A DNA stretch of 64,000 nucleotides from Sceloporus undulatus. Its lineage: Eukaryota > Chordata > Lepidosauria > Squamata > Phrynosomatidae. The position numbers were made by a program, and so were the translations under genes. Below, piece after piece: positions 55,134 through 64,000 of this stretch; within the stretch, counting starts at the first letter, position 1; each line of letters opens with the position of its first letter. The notes below the pieces were generated by a model. The model made no database searches. It saw only the letters and a list, made by a program, of their open reading frames with translations, and was not told the origin of the DNA. The DNA is taken from assembly GCF_019175285.1 (NCBI RefSeq), contig NC_056523.1:184619956-184683955 (forward strand), read 5' to 3'.

Positions 55134-55480
55134 TCCATACCCTCCAGAATTTCACTGATAAAAATTGGGACATGTGTGGCTAAGCAACATCAAGAGTGTG
55201 GTCAAGATAACAACAATTATTAGTGAAGAAGAACAGACAAACTGGGAGAGGCTGCGTCAATTAGCTTTTGCCGGAGTCAACTGGGAAGGGTAAGATTCTG
55301 CCCTCTTCCTCCTCCCCTTGCTGAATTCATTGAGTGCACATTCAGTCCCCAGCAATGGGACTAAGCCAAGGACAAAGGGGGAATGTGGGAGGAGGAGAGA
55401 GAAGCTGGGATATTTAAAAAGCAGTTGAAAAAGTGGGATGGCAGACGGTTAATTGGAACTGCCAAATTGAGACCATTCAT
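55134..55480 (+). repeat. Family X repeat, copy 6
   Basis: CATACCCTCCAGAATTTCAC opens it; AACTGGGAGAGGCTGCGTC is internal. Confidence 0.65.
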
Positions 55481-56105
55481 TTTAAACTAGGAAATGTCAA
55501 AGTGTGAGTGCCCCAAGCTGATTCTGTGACCTTGATGCTTCTAGACTTCTCAGACCAAAGTGATGAGTGAATTGCCTCTCCTGGAAGCCTTCTTTTAAAC
55601 CTTTTAAATAGGCTGCAGGCTTCCCTTCACTGTTTAACATCAAGAATGCCAGTTTTTTTTTCAAAGCCAGGAATGGACTTCTAGTTTGGATTTTTCTCCA
55701 CATTTTTTTGGCATTTTTTGGGTCCCAAATGCAGGAAATTGGCTCCCAGATCCACCACAGTCACACGCTGCTGCTTTAAACCATTATTTTTTCTTGGCCT
55801 ACTTCATTGGAAACTCATAAATTATCTCCCCATTTCTCCTGCAAGTACACATTTAACACACAAAATAACTAGGTGGCTGAGCTGGTCTTGTGGTTTTTGA
55901 GGAGTGCTATTTTGTTGAAGCTTCTCCTACTGGCAACATGCCCAACTTCTGTAGGCTATACTCACTTCACTTAAAATAAGGTGGGGGCCTGCCAGTGCTA
56001 TATCAGCCTGAGCCACAGCAACGTATGATTCGGAATGCTGCTTGTTTTACTCTAATAGAAGAACACATTTCTGATTGACTCCTACAAATCTGATGATGTC
56101 AGGAC
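55481..56105. other. No recognised element or exon
   Basis: Plain intron sequence. Confidence 0.3.
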
Positions 56106-56330
56106 TAGGCTGCATGTACACTGCAGAATTAATGGAGTTTGACACCACTAACTGCCATGGCTCAATACTGTGGAATTCTGGTTAGCTGTAGTTTTGTTCA
56201 ATATTTATCCTTCTCTGGCAGAGAACTCTGGTGCCACAACAAACTACAAATCCCAGGATTTCATAAGATGGAGCCACGGCGGTTAAAGTGGTGTCAAACT
56301 ACATGAGTCCTGCAGTATGGCAGCAGCCCT
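56106..56330. mobile_element. Foldback MITE M1
   Basis: GCTGCATGTACACTGCAG at the left; GGCGGTTAAAGTGGTGTC and TCCTGCAGTATGGCAGC at the right. Confidence 0.72.
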
Positions 56331-56641
56331 TGTGGTTCCCATGGAATCACTTGTGACCTGTTTAATCCTTTATGATGTGGAAATGCTCTGACATGAACCC
56401 TGGTCAGGGATATCACTAAGGGGATGCAGGGGGTGTGGGCTGCACCAAGTGACGTCTTAAAGGAGGGTGACATCACTGCTGCCCAAACAGGTGCTTTTTG
56501 GCAGAAATGAGCTGTGGCATTTGCCTGTGTTAAAATGTTGAATGGATGGTGGGAGTAAGGTGAGGCTTAGTGGGAAAACGACTTATTTTCTTTAAAAACA
56601 TCACATCTTACCAAATTTTCACCTTAATCACATGAAACAAT

Positions 56642-57006
56642 GGCGGGTTACAAACCGCCATTAGGGACGTCCTGAGGACGTCCCAGTTTGAAAAAGGGGC
56701 GTCTCTTCTAGACGCCCCTTACCCTATCACGGACTCAGTCCATACAAAATGGCGGCGCTCTGTTCATACGGGCACCGCCATTTTGACATAGCGGATGCTC
56801 TGCGTCTGCATGTGGCGCACAGGAAGTGACGCCGCGAGTGCGCCCTTTGGCACTTGCGGTGCCTCTTCTGGGGCCTGAGAAGGAGCGGATTTCCCGCTCC
56901 TTCTCTGCAGCGTCCGGGAGCCGTGCCGTTTTAAAGGCTGCGGTTCCCGGACGCTGCAAGCGGAGGCAGAGCCAGACCGCTGCTTCTCAGTGGTCTGTAA
57001 CGTGCC
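56642..57006. mobile_element. CpG-rich MITE family H in hAT Y, AAT duplication
   Basis: Ends GGCGGGTTACAAACCGCC and GTCTGTAACGTGCC; AAT at 56639-56641 and 57007-57009. It contains short perfect palindromes such as GGGACGTCCTGAGGACGTCC. Confidence 0.87.
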
Positions 57007-57022
57007 AATGTAAATATAAATA

Positions 57023-57240
57023 CAGTGGGTCCTTGTTATCCCTAGGGTTTTTCCAGGACCCTGTGGATAACAAAATCCATGGCTGTTCAAGTCCCATTAA
57101 TATAATAGCATAGAAAAATTGTGTCCTTTATATAAAATGGACAATCAAGGTGCTATTTGGTGTTTTAAATTTTCTGAATACTTCCATCCGTGGATGCTTG
57201 ATCCACGGATAAAAAATCTGTGGATAAGGAAGGCTGACTG
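57023..57240 (+). mobile_element. Pogo/Tigger-like MITE in hAT Y, TA duplication
   Basis: CAGTGGGTCCTTGTTATCCC to AAGGAAGGCTGACTG, TA on both sides. Confidence 0.87.
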
Positions 57241-57729
57241 TACACTTAGGTTGTGTGATGATATTGTAATTTAAAGGTATAATTTTAATTTTGCTAGTTG
57301 TTCACATCACAACTTTGCCATTACATTCAGTGATATATGGAATACAATTTAGAAGTACTGTAACATCAGCACAAACAGCACTACAAAGGATCTGTATGGT
57401 GTGGTATGGGAGGAGGTCAGGGGGGGGGCGGTGACACCATGAATTGCTGCACTGGTGTTACCACCCCTAATGATGCCACTGTCGGGATACTACACCAGAG
57501 TTTGTAATTTGCTAAGAAGCTATGAGCTGCATACCTACCCTCCAACATAAATGCGTAACATGAACTGCATACCCTACCCAAAGACAGGTCAAGAGAAATG
57601 GGGTTTTCTCTGTAACAGTCTCAGTTGTAGTGCTACATTTGCTGAGCATCTGCCAGCAGTCAGGATTGCATGGTTTCATGTAGCTTTTGGTCCTTAAATC
57701 AGGATGACCTTTTTTTTGAGGGGTGTTTG

Positions 57730-57851
57730 TTTTATTTCTGTGATTTTGAAGTTTTATTTTTAATGGTGTTTTATTGTTGTCTACCTTGAGTGCCTTTATT
57801 CAGTACATAAGAAATAAAGACCTAAGGTCACAAGGGGAGATGCAGGTAAGA

Positions 57852-57882
<31 letters not shown>

Positions 57883-57912
57883 TAATAATATAATAATAAT
57901 AATAATAATAAA
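57730..57912 (+). repeat. LINE-like tail and (AAT)n microsatellite
   Basis: GTTTTATTGTTGTCTACCTTG, then (AAT)n at 57857-57912 with a few interruptions. Confidence 0.5.
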
Positions 57913-58084
57913 TAATGTATGATGGTAAGATGGTATGGCAGCCATTTTAATATATCTGAAGGGCTGTAATATTCAAGGCAGAGGGAGCTTGTTTTTCTGC
58001 GCTCCATAGGATTAAATAAATGGATTCAAATAACAAGAGAGTAAGATGGGTCATTTGAGCATCTTTTTAAAAGGGAATAAATTG

Positions 58085-58484
58085 AATGACCTCACTCATG
58101 CATTCCAGGTTTTGTTATTCACACTATGGAACAATTTATCTGTGCATCTCTGGGGGTTCAGTTGCTCACATGTGCAAGTACTCGAATAAACATGGAGTCG
58201 ACAATATGAATGTATTTGAAACACATTCAAGGCATGCAGAGTTTAATCTCAAATTATCTGTGTCTATTCACATCGGTTATTCACACTACCAATGAGGCAA
58301 ATCTTTTTTTTAAAAACTCGGGCGAGTGGATGACGATCCAGTATCGATTCTCCTGGGTTAAGTGGATTTTTGGCAGCCCTCCCTCCAAAAAAACCCCCTT
58401 AATCTGGTGCATTTGGGGTGCATGTGAACAACAGAGGTTTAACCCAAACGCATCCTGGATTATTCACTATCTGAACATGGCTTG
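58085..58484 (+). mobile_element. Family F foldback element, one arm only
   Basis: GACCTCACTCATGCATTCCA to GGATTATTCACTATCTGAAC follows the right half of 47221-48072. Confidence 0.65.
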
Positions 58485-58489
58485 AATAA

Positions 58490-58680
58490 ACATTTGGAAG
58501 AACTTCTTGATGGTAAGACCTATTTTATAGTGGACTGCACTATGCCAGAAGGTGGTGGGCCCTCCTTTATTGGAGGCCTTTAAACACCTCTCACATATCC
58601 TTTAGCAGTAATTTTTTGCACTGCCAAGAGATTCCACTAGATAACCACCAGATTCCCTTCCAGCTCTATGATTCTATGGC
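58490..58680 (+). mobile_element. CR1 3' tail
   Basis: GGAAGAACTTCTTGATGGTA, GGCCTTTAAACACCTC and CCAGCTCTATGATTCTATGG. Confidence 0.72.
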
Positions 58681-58818
58681 CCTATTCAGATGGTGCGAAT
58701 AATCCAGGATGAATCCGGGTTGAATCTATGTTGTTCACATGCATCCCAAATGCATATGATTAATGTGTGAGTGAGGTCATTTGCATTGTTTCGCTAAAAA
58801 AACCACCAACATCTGAAT
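58681..58818. mobile_element. Family F mini copy
   Basis: CCCTATTCAGATGGTGCGAA at the left and CACCAACATCTGAATGATC at the right, with both outer arms but little interior. Confidence 0.6.
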
Positions 58819-59044
58819 GATCTCTATGAGGAGAGAGCTTTGCGGTAGCCAATAGACCAGTGGCCATGTGGTGAAACAACCCCAATGTGATCTTCTGACA
58901 CTCCTTCTCTAGGAAGGACCAAGACCACCATAATGCCATGCCTCCTAAGTCCAAGCCAAATGGACAGTCCAGAAGACATTACATCTCTGGAAAATTCTTG
59001 AGAGCCAGAGTAGAGTTGCAGTCTCTCCCATCCATTCTCTAGTG

Positions 59045-59426
59045 CAGGGGTAGGCAACCTGCGGCCCGCGGGCCGGATGCGGCCCGGCGAGGCCTTGGGA
59101 CCGGCCCCCACCCGGTCCTGCCGCTGATTGCCACCGGGGCCTTTGGCGTCTTGCGCGAGGGGCATGGTGGGGCAATTGTCTATAGAAGCCTCAGAAACAT
59201 GCATTTATCTTAACATTTTTTAAAAAATCAGCAAATTTTTTTGCGTGACCTCCATTTTTTTTATTTAAAAAGTGCCCTCCATTTGGAAATTTTGTCCAAC
59301 ATTTGTCCCGGTTTATTTATTTATTTATTTAAAAAATTATTTTTTTATTTATTTTTTGGCTTCGGCCCCCCAGTTGTCTGAGGGACAGCAACCCGGCCCC
59401 CGGCTCAAAAGGGTTGCCTACCCCTG
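59045..59426. mobile_element. hAT non-autonomous element with perfect 8-bp duplication
   Basis: Ends CAGGGGTAGGCAACCTGCGG and GGGTTGCCTACCCCTG. CTCTAGTG is at 59037-59044 and 59427-59434. The left end is a strong GC hairpin; the middle is T-rich. Confidence 0.9.
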
Positions 59427-59447
59427 CTCTAGTGTAAAGGCATTATC

Positions 59448-59700
59448 ACATGAGCCTCATTCTCGCTGCAATTGTGGTAGTTAAAGGAAATGGATACATA
59501 CTGATAAGGGAGCTTTCCTTATTACATGTCTCTTCAGCAGTGCAAGTGGGGCTGTTTCTGACATCTGTGGTCCCTCGCATTCTTTTTCGCACTCTCCCTT
59601 AACCCTGCTTTCCTGCCCTATGCCCTATCCAGCATGCCTTTAATTTTTAATTTTCTTTAATTTGTAACACTATTTAGCAATTGTAGTCAACATCGTCTTG
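59448..59700 (+). mobile_element. Family W DNA element, copy 3 (truncated)
   Basis: TTATCACATGAGCCTC and CTTAACCCTGCTTTCCTGCC are shared with the other two copies. Confidence 0.5.
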
Positions 59701-60660
59701 TAAGGGCATTTGCGGTGGGTCCAGCTCTGGTTATTCTCTTCTCCTTGCTCCTGCAGCTATTTCTGTTAGAAAAATCAGTCACATTGAACTCTGTAATGTA
59801 TTTAATATGACATGTTGTTTGGCTTTCAGGCTCAAATATCACTCAGCATGCAGGATCTTATTTGAAGTAAGAAAGTGTAGGATTAGGCTGTACTTTTTGC
59901 CAGAATAGAAAGCACTGTTTAGGGCTGTGGAATCCAGTGCACACTTACAATGAAGTCCATTGAACCGAATGAGAGTTACCTCTGAGTAAAAACACCATGG
60001 TTCCATCCTGTAGAATTCTGGAAGCTATAATGGTGTATATTTCTTTTAGCCCCTTCATTGAAAAAGAAAAGAAACATTTCTTTCCACCTGGAGAGGTTCT
60101 TACTCAGGGTGATGATAGACATAATATTTTAAGAGAAGTCACAGTGGGCTCTTGGCTCTGTAGCGTGTGAGCTTTCCTTCCTTCTGATTTTGCAGTTTGT
60201 ATGACCGTTGCAGAGCTTTATCCAGTTGGATCAGCCATCACTCCTCCCATGTTTCCCTGGCTCAAGTATGTTAGTTGCTCATTTTTCTTTAATAGTATAT
60301 ATTATTGTTATGTTATAGAAAACACCATATATAAATGTTACTGTTTGCCCATTTAAAAGTGACACTACTTGGAATACACCACAATATATCCAGATACTTG
60401 TTGATTCCTGGATGTTTAGATAGTATCCAGTTCTTTGATGGACTAAAACTCCAGTCAGTAACATCTGATTAAATTTACCCATGGGTAGCTGTGCTGGCCA
60501 TATAGCAAAGTACAATAACATCCAAAATCCACGAAACAATGATACCTTTATTAGGACAACCAAAATGCACACAATACATGATGCAAGCTTTCAAAGCGTC
60601 ACTGGCTTCTTCATCAGGCAAAGGTGTTAAAAATCATACAGCAGAAAGAAATATAAACTG
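59701..60660. other. Mostly unassigned; probable repeat near 60490-60655
   Basis: The segment around CTTTCAAAGCGTCACTGGC and CTTCTTCATCAGGCAAAGG resembles a common reptile repeat, but I cannot name it. Confidence 0.3.
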
Positions 60661-60711
60661 AGATGATGATGATGATCATCACCATCATAGCAGCAGCAGC
60701 AGCAGCAGCAT
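60661..60711. repeat. (GAT)n and (AGC)n microsatellites
   Basis: Short arrays of GATGATGATGAT and AGCAGCAGCAGC. Confidence 0.85.
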
Positions 60712-61113
60712 ACCACTCAGCACCAGCTACTGGCAAACTTGAACTATCGCCCGTCTCCCCCCTGCCCCAGGATAGGTATTATTTGTATTGAGGAGATTTC
60801 CAGCCCATCTCTAAAAACCTGATGTCTGGTTTTACTTTTGATTTATTCACTAAACCCCAGTCAGTAGGACAAGGGCTCTGCTCTGAGTTTTCATCCAAAC
60901 ATTTAATGAACTATCCAAACAAACAAACAACACATGACAAAGTCTGGATTAAAACCCAGAGGTCACCCCAATGACGTGGGATGACATGCTGTGGGCCACA
61001 GTGAGATTTTGAGTTATAGTACTAATGACTCAAGCAGATTTCAACAGGTTTTGGTTTCAAAAGAAGGCAAGACTCTTGTGCAATTTTACTTGACAGTAAG
61101 AGCCAGGAGAGAG

Positions 61114-61200
61114 AGCCAAGATAGTGTGATGCTTTGAGCATTGGGCTAGGACTCTGGAGAACAGGGTTCAAATCCCCATTCAGCCATGAAAACCCACTTA
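61114..61200 (+). repeat. tRNA-derived SINE, left part (outermost of a four-level nest)
   Basis: AGCCAAGATAGTGTGATGC to CCATGAAAACCCACTTA. It resumes at 62088. Confidence 0.8.
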
Positions 61201-61360
61201 GGGGCTGTACAGACTGGCCATTAAGGCTGGCCTGGGGGTGGAGTCGGGGTGTGGCATTCATATGACGCACACCCCAACTCCGCCCCAGGCTGGCATGACA
61301 CTGCGCGCCGCACCACATGGCACACAGTGTCATGAGGCTTCTCTGGTGTTGTGTCTAGAT

Positions 61361-61914
61361 CAGTGATGGCAAATGTTTTAGAGACTGAGGCGTGTTACAG
61401 ATGGGCCCCTTGAGGCACCGTTATTATGCGCGAGGGGCGGCGCTTCCTGACGCGCCTTGCCTCTCGCGCGTAATGAGTGCGTCAAAATGGCAGCGCCCTA
61501 TACAGATGGGCATCGCCATTTTGACATTGCGCACGCACAGCATCCGGACATCACGCACTGGAAATGGCACTGCGAGTGCGTGCCTCGCGCCTTGCAGCGC
61601 CTCTTCTGGGGCCCAGGAAGAAGTGCCATTTTGGCGCTTCTTGCTTTGCAAGGGAGCCGCGCGGTTTGGCTGCTGCAGCTCCCTCACGGAGCAACCGGCA
61701 GCGGTGGAGACTGCCCCTTCTGGGCAGTCTGTAACGCGTCTTAGTGTCCAAATTGCAACCCAATACACACTATTTATCTCAAAGTGCCATGTCTTTTTGG
61801 CTTTCTAGTAACAAACTCTGGCAAACTCTGTGCTGGGTCAACGGGGTGTGTGCCCACAGAAAGGGCTCTGAGAGTGCCACCTCTAGCACTCGTGCCATTT
61901 GTTCGCCACCACTG
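61361..61914. mobile_element. hAT element, third level of nest, perfect 8-bp duplication
   Basis: Ends CAGTGATGGCAAATGTTTTA and TTGTTCGCCACCACTG. GTCTAGAT is at 61353-61360 and 61915-61922. Contains MITE B. Confidence 0.9.
61389..61740. mobile_element. MITE B (CpG-rich family H), innermost level
   Basis: Ends GGCGTGTTACAGATGGGCC and GCAGTCTGTAACGCGTC. Flanks TGA (61386-61388) and TTA (61741-61743) differ by one base. Very CpG-rich, with palindromic CGCGAGG/CCTCGCG arms. Confidence 0.82.
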
Positions 61915-62087
61915 GTCTAGATGATGCAGCACCAAAGGAGCACCAAAAAGCCATGGTGCAAAAAACAGCTCCCTTGTGAGCCACAGAAAGATGAGATCGG
62001 GGCCACAACATGTGGTTGCTGCAGCCCTGATCCAGTGCAAAGAGAGGTAGCTGCAGGCTGTCTGTTGGGGGTGGTCTGTACAGGCCC

Positions 62088-62262
62088 TTAGTGATCTTTA
62101 GTAAGTCACACACTCTCCATCTCAGAGGAAGTCAATGGCAAAATTCCTCTTGCCAAGAAAATCCCATAGTAGGGCCACAAATCTTGCCAAGAAAACCCCA
62201 TAGTAGGGCCACTTTCAGGTTGGCATAATGTTGAAATGATTGGAAGGCACACACCAACAGCA
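62088..62262 (+). repeat. tRNA-derived SINE, right part of the nest
   Basis: GTGATCTTTAGTAAGTCAC continues the CORE block; a second AATCTTGCCAAGAAAACCCC is a local duplication (CTTGCCAAGAAAATCCCAT just before). Confidence 0.78.
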
Positions 62263-62277
62263 AAGGCCAGGGTACAG

Positions 62278-62502
62278 CCAGCACACGATGTAGTGGTTTG
62301 AGGGTTGGACTAGGATACTGGGAGACCAGGTTTCAAATTCCCACTCAGCCATGGCAACCCAGTTGCTGACCTTAAGCAAGTAACAGTCTCTCAGCTTTAG
62401 AAGAAGTCAATGCGTCAACCCTTTTCAAAATAAATCGAGGGGGGGGGGGGCTCTAGGATAGGATTGTCATAAGTCATAGTCAAATTGAAGGCACAAAAAT
62501 AC
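62278..62502 (+). repeat. tRNA-derived CORE/MIR-like SINE
   Basis: CAGCCAGCACACGATGTAGTG head; a G-run lies at about 62440. Confidence 0.78.
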
Positions 62503-62606
62503 GATGAGGAGCAGAGTGTGCAGTTTTATATAATCATTGGATTAAACATAATCCAATAACTGAATCCTCCCTGAATAGTCTCATGAATTGCCTTTCTCCT
62601 TTGCAG

Positions 62607-62700
62607 ATCTCAACAGCCAATCAAAAGGGACTGAAAACAAGAAACGCTACAGTGAGATTTTTCGGAGCCTGGATGCACTGGAAATTTCAATTGGAAATGC
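62607..62700 (+). CDS. GMIP: GMIP-like RhoGAP, coding exon 3 (diagnostic exon)
   Basis: The acceptor is TTTGCAG and the donor GC|GTATGT. The exon encodes residues 131-161 including KKRYSEIFRSLDALEISIGN. Human GMIP begins close to this block with RKRYSDIFRSLDNLEISLGN, as remembered; ARHGAP29 has the more distant FQEVFSSIETLAFTFGNI at the same point. This is the main reason for calling the gene GMIP rather than a paralogue. GMIP binds the GTPase Gem and carries F-BAR, C1 and RhoGAP domains; those lie beyond this window. Confidence 0.85.
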
Positions 62701-62920
62701 GTATGTATCCAAGGAGGGGCACCTAATGACTATACTGTACCAAACACACCACTCAATTTCTCCATGCAGTTGCAAATGTGGCTATGTAAACAGCTGGAAG
62801 AAAAATTAATGTTGATGGGAATATATAAACCATGAAATCCAATGTGCTGTAATAACTGCAGTGTTGGATTAGGACCATGGAATCCCATATTCAAATGCCC
62901 TCTTAGTTTTTTCGCTGAGA

Positions 62921-63147
62921 GTTGTTGTTGTTGCATGCCTTCAACTCGTTTCTGACTTATGGCAACCCTATGACAGGGTTTTCTTGGCAAGACTTGTTCA
63001 GAGGAGTTTTGCTATTATTGTCCGTTGAGGCTGAGAGCATGTGACTAGCTCAAGGTCACCCAGTGGGTTACATGGCAAACCTGAGAATCAAACCCTTGTC
63101 TCCAGAATTGTAGTCCAGCACTCAAACTACTATGCCACACTTGCTGA
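62921..63147 (-). repeat. tRNA-derived CORE/MIR-like SINE in GMIP intron 3
   Basis: Minus-strand head AGTGTGGCATAGTAGTTTGAG and tail AGGCATGCAACAACAAC. It fills most of the short intron between exons 3 and 4. Confidence 0.82.
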
Positions 63148-63432
63148 GAGTAGCTAAGGCATTTGAAGAGAAACATCTATATAATTGGCACTGTCTGCAC
63201 TTTAGTGTTATTGAATCAGGACAGCCCAAGACATTGTGGAAGATGAAGTGAAATTTTTCCAGTCATATTCTTTCCCTAATATATTAAAACATTTAGAAAT
63301 AAATTAAGCTAACATACAAAAAAAAATTGCCATGCTGTAATGGCATCCAAAACCCACTATTAGAGACAGTTGCTTCATTCTGCATAATGATCATTTTTGT
63401 GATTTCCACTATCGATTCTTTCTGTTTTTCAG

Positions 63433-63517
63433 GGCAGTTGATATGTTCATTGATGATACTAATGATACTAATGACAATGATACTCAAGTCTCAAACTCAC
63501 AGCAGGAAAATCTACAG
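63433..63517 (+). CDS. GMIP: GMIP-like RhoGAP, coding exon 4
   Basis: The exon follows TTTTTCAG and ends CAG|GTATGA. It encodes AAVDMFIDDTNDTNDNDTQV and then SNSQQENLQ, residues about 162-190, in the place where human GMIP has VTLEMLAGDP. The acidic Asp/Asn/Thr run is coded by an imperfect tandem of GATACTAAT units, so it probably grew by repeat expansion. Phase 0 at its end. The gene continues past the right edge. Confidence 0.78.
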
Positions 63518-63544
63518 GTATGATAAATTCTGTGTTTTGTTTTG

Positions 63545-63546
<2 letters not shown>

Positions 63547-63576
<30 letters not shown>
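63547..63576 (+). repeat. (GT)n microsatellite just after the exon 4 donor
   Basis: TTTTGTTTTGTTTTG runs into about fifteen GT units, starting some 30 bases after the donor at 63518. Confidence 0.9.
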
Positions 63577-63589
63577 ATGTGCATGTGTG

Positions 63590-64000
63590 AAAAACTGATG
63601 GCAAGTATGTGCTTACTCAAAGCTTCTCTCTTCCATTTGAGCACAAGTAATGTCATTTCTTCCTTTGCATGATTAACTCTCCCACAAGAGCTGATCAAGG
63701 AACATTGGCAAGATATGATATCTAGGGAAGTGGGTGTGGGTGATGGTGGCAGGCTTGGCAGGGGAATGGCATTGCTGCAGAGAAATCTGCCATGCCATCC
63801 TTTGTCCTCAACCCATAACCCTAGCTAGATGTGTCACCTGTACAGAAGAAAAGGGGCATCACATTCAGAAAATTTATGGAGCAATCAGCAAAACCAAAGT
63901 ATGGCTGTGGTTGGGCAGTGAGAGGAGAAGGAAGGGGATCTCATTGCTGCTCTTTGCCCATATAAACAAAGCAGAATTGCATGAGTGCACCAGTGCTGCT
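63590..64000. other. GMIP intron 4 start, nothing recognised
   Basis: No exon or repeat was identified before the window ends. Confidence 0.3.

Larger units (their letters stand above)
56405..57481 (-). mobile_element. hAT element Y, copy 3, carrying two later insertions
   Basis: Ends CAGGGATATCACTAAGG and CCCTAATGATGCCACTG. The host sequence is broken at 56641 and 57022 by the next two entries and is otherwise colinear with copies 1 and 2. No 8-bp duplication is evident. Confidence 0.8.
61201..62087. mobile_element. MITE A (Harbinger-like), TTA duplication, second level of nest
   Basis: Ends GGGGCTGTACAGACTGGCC and GGTCTGTACAGGCCC; TTA at 61198-61200 and 62088-62090. Own sequence is 61201-61360 and 61915-62087. 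Confidence 0.85.

Noticed and set aside
58824-59204. Minus-strand open frame of 126 codons
   Set aside because: It runs through the edge of the hAT at 59045 and has no domain.
61392-61808. Open frames of 138 and 114 codons on opposite strands
   Set aside because: They cross the boundary of MITE B into the hAT, so they cannot be one evolved gene.

Overview
The window is vertebrate nuclear DNA, most likely from a squamate reptile. The evidence is a lizard-type mix of repeats: a Sauria-type SINE, 5S-rRNA-derived SINEs, many tRNA-derived CORE/MIR-like SINEs, and RTE/BovB-like, CR1 and L2 LINEs. There are also many short DNA transposons (hAT, pogo/Tigger-like, and a group with 3-bp target duplications that resembles PIF/Harbinger). 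I cannot name the species. No retrovirus, LTR element or other virus-like fossil was recognised. There is one 10-N assembly gap at 26961-26970.

Two host genes are supported, both on the + strand. (1) NXNL1 (rod-derived cone viability factor, a thioredoxin-like protein) lies complete at 2303-5620 in two exons (2303-2628 and 5323-5620) that join into 207 codons. The donor site itself carries an in-frame TAA, so reading into the intron gives a 109-residue short form, the same architecture as the mammalian trophic factor RdCVF. (2) The 5' part of a large gene that I identify as GMIP (GEM-interacting protein, a RhoGAP of the ARHGAP29/ARHGAP45 group) runs from 11123 to beyond the right edge. Four coding exons are visible (11123-11372, 25776-25916, 62607-62700, 63433-63517), with phases that join without a break. 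Introns are about 14.4 kb, 36.7 kb and 0.7 kb. Exons 1-2 encode an N-terminal segment resembling ARHGAP29/ARHGAP45 that I do not recall in the usual mammalian GMIP protein.

Layout: 1-2302 is upstream sequence with old repeats. 2303-5620 is NXNL1. 5621-11122 is the intergenic stretch, packed with transposons but with about 1 kb of apparently unique sequence just before GMIP. 11373-25775 is GMIP intron 1, with two RTE regions, an L2, a CR1 and several foldback elements. 25917-62606 is GMIP intron 2, a deep pile of nested transposons. 62607-64000 holds GMIP exons 3-4 and flanks. No other host gene was recognised inside the introns; the longer open frames there fall in repeats or run antisense to them.

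The richest structure is in the nesting. In several places a younger element interrupts an older one whose other copies in the same window show the empty site, with target duplications of 2 bp (TA), 3 bp (TTA, ATA, AAT) or 8 bp (for example GTCCTGAG, GTCTAGAT, CTCTAGTG). This gives a relative chronology and lets several element families be defined from this window alone. I found no wholly new biological system. The strongest biological points are the conserved stop-in-donor design of NXNL1, its second exon's branch point lying in SINE-derived sequence, the extended GMIP N-terminus, and a family of CpG-rich foldback elements scattered through the GMIP introns.
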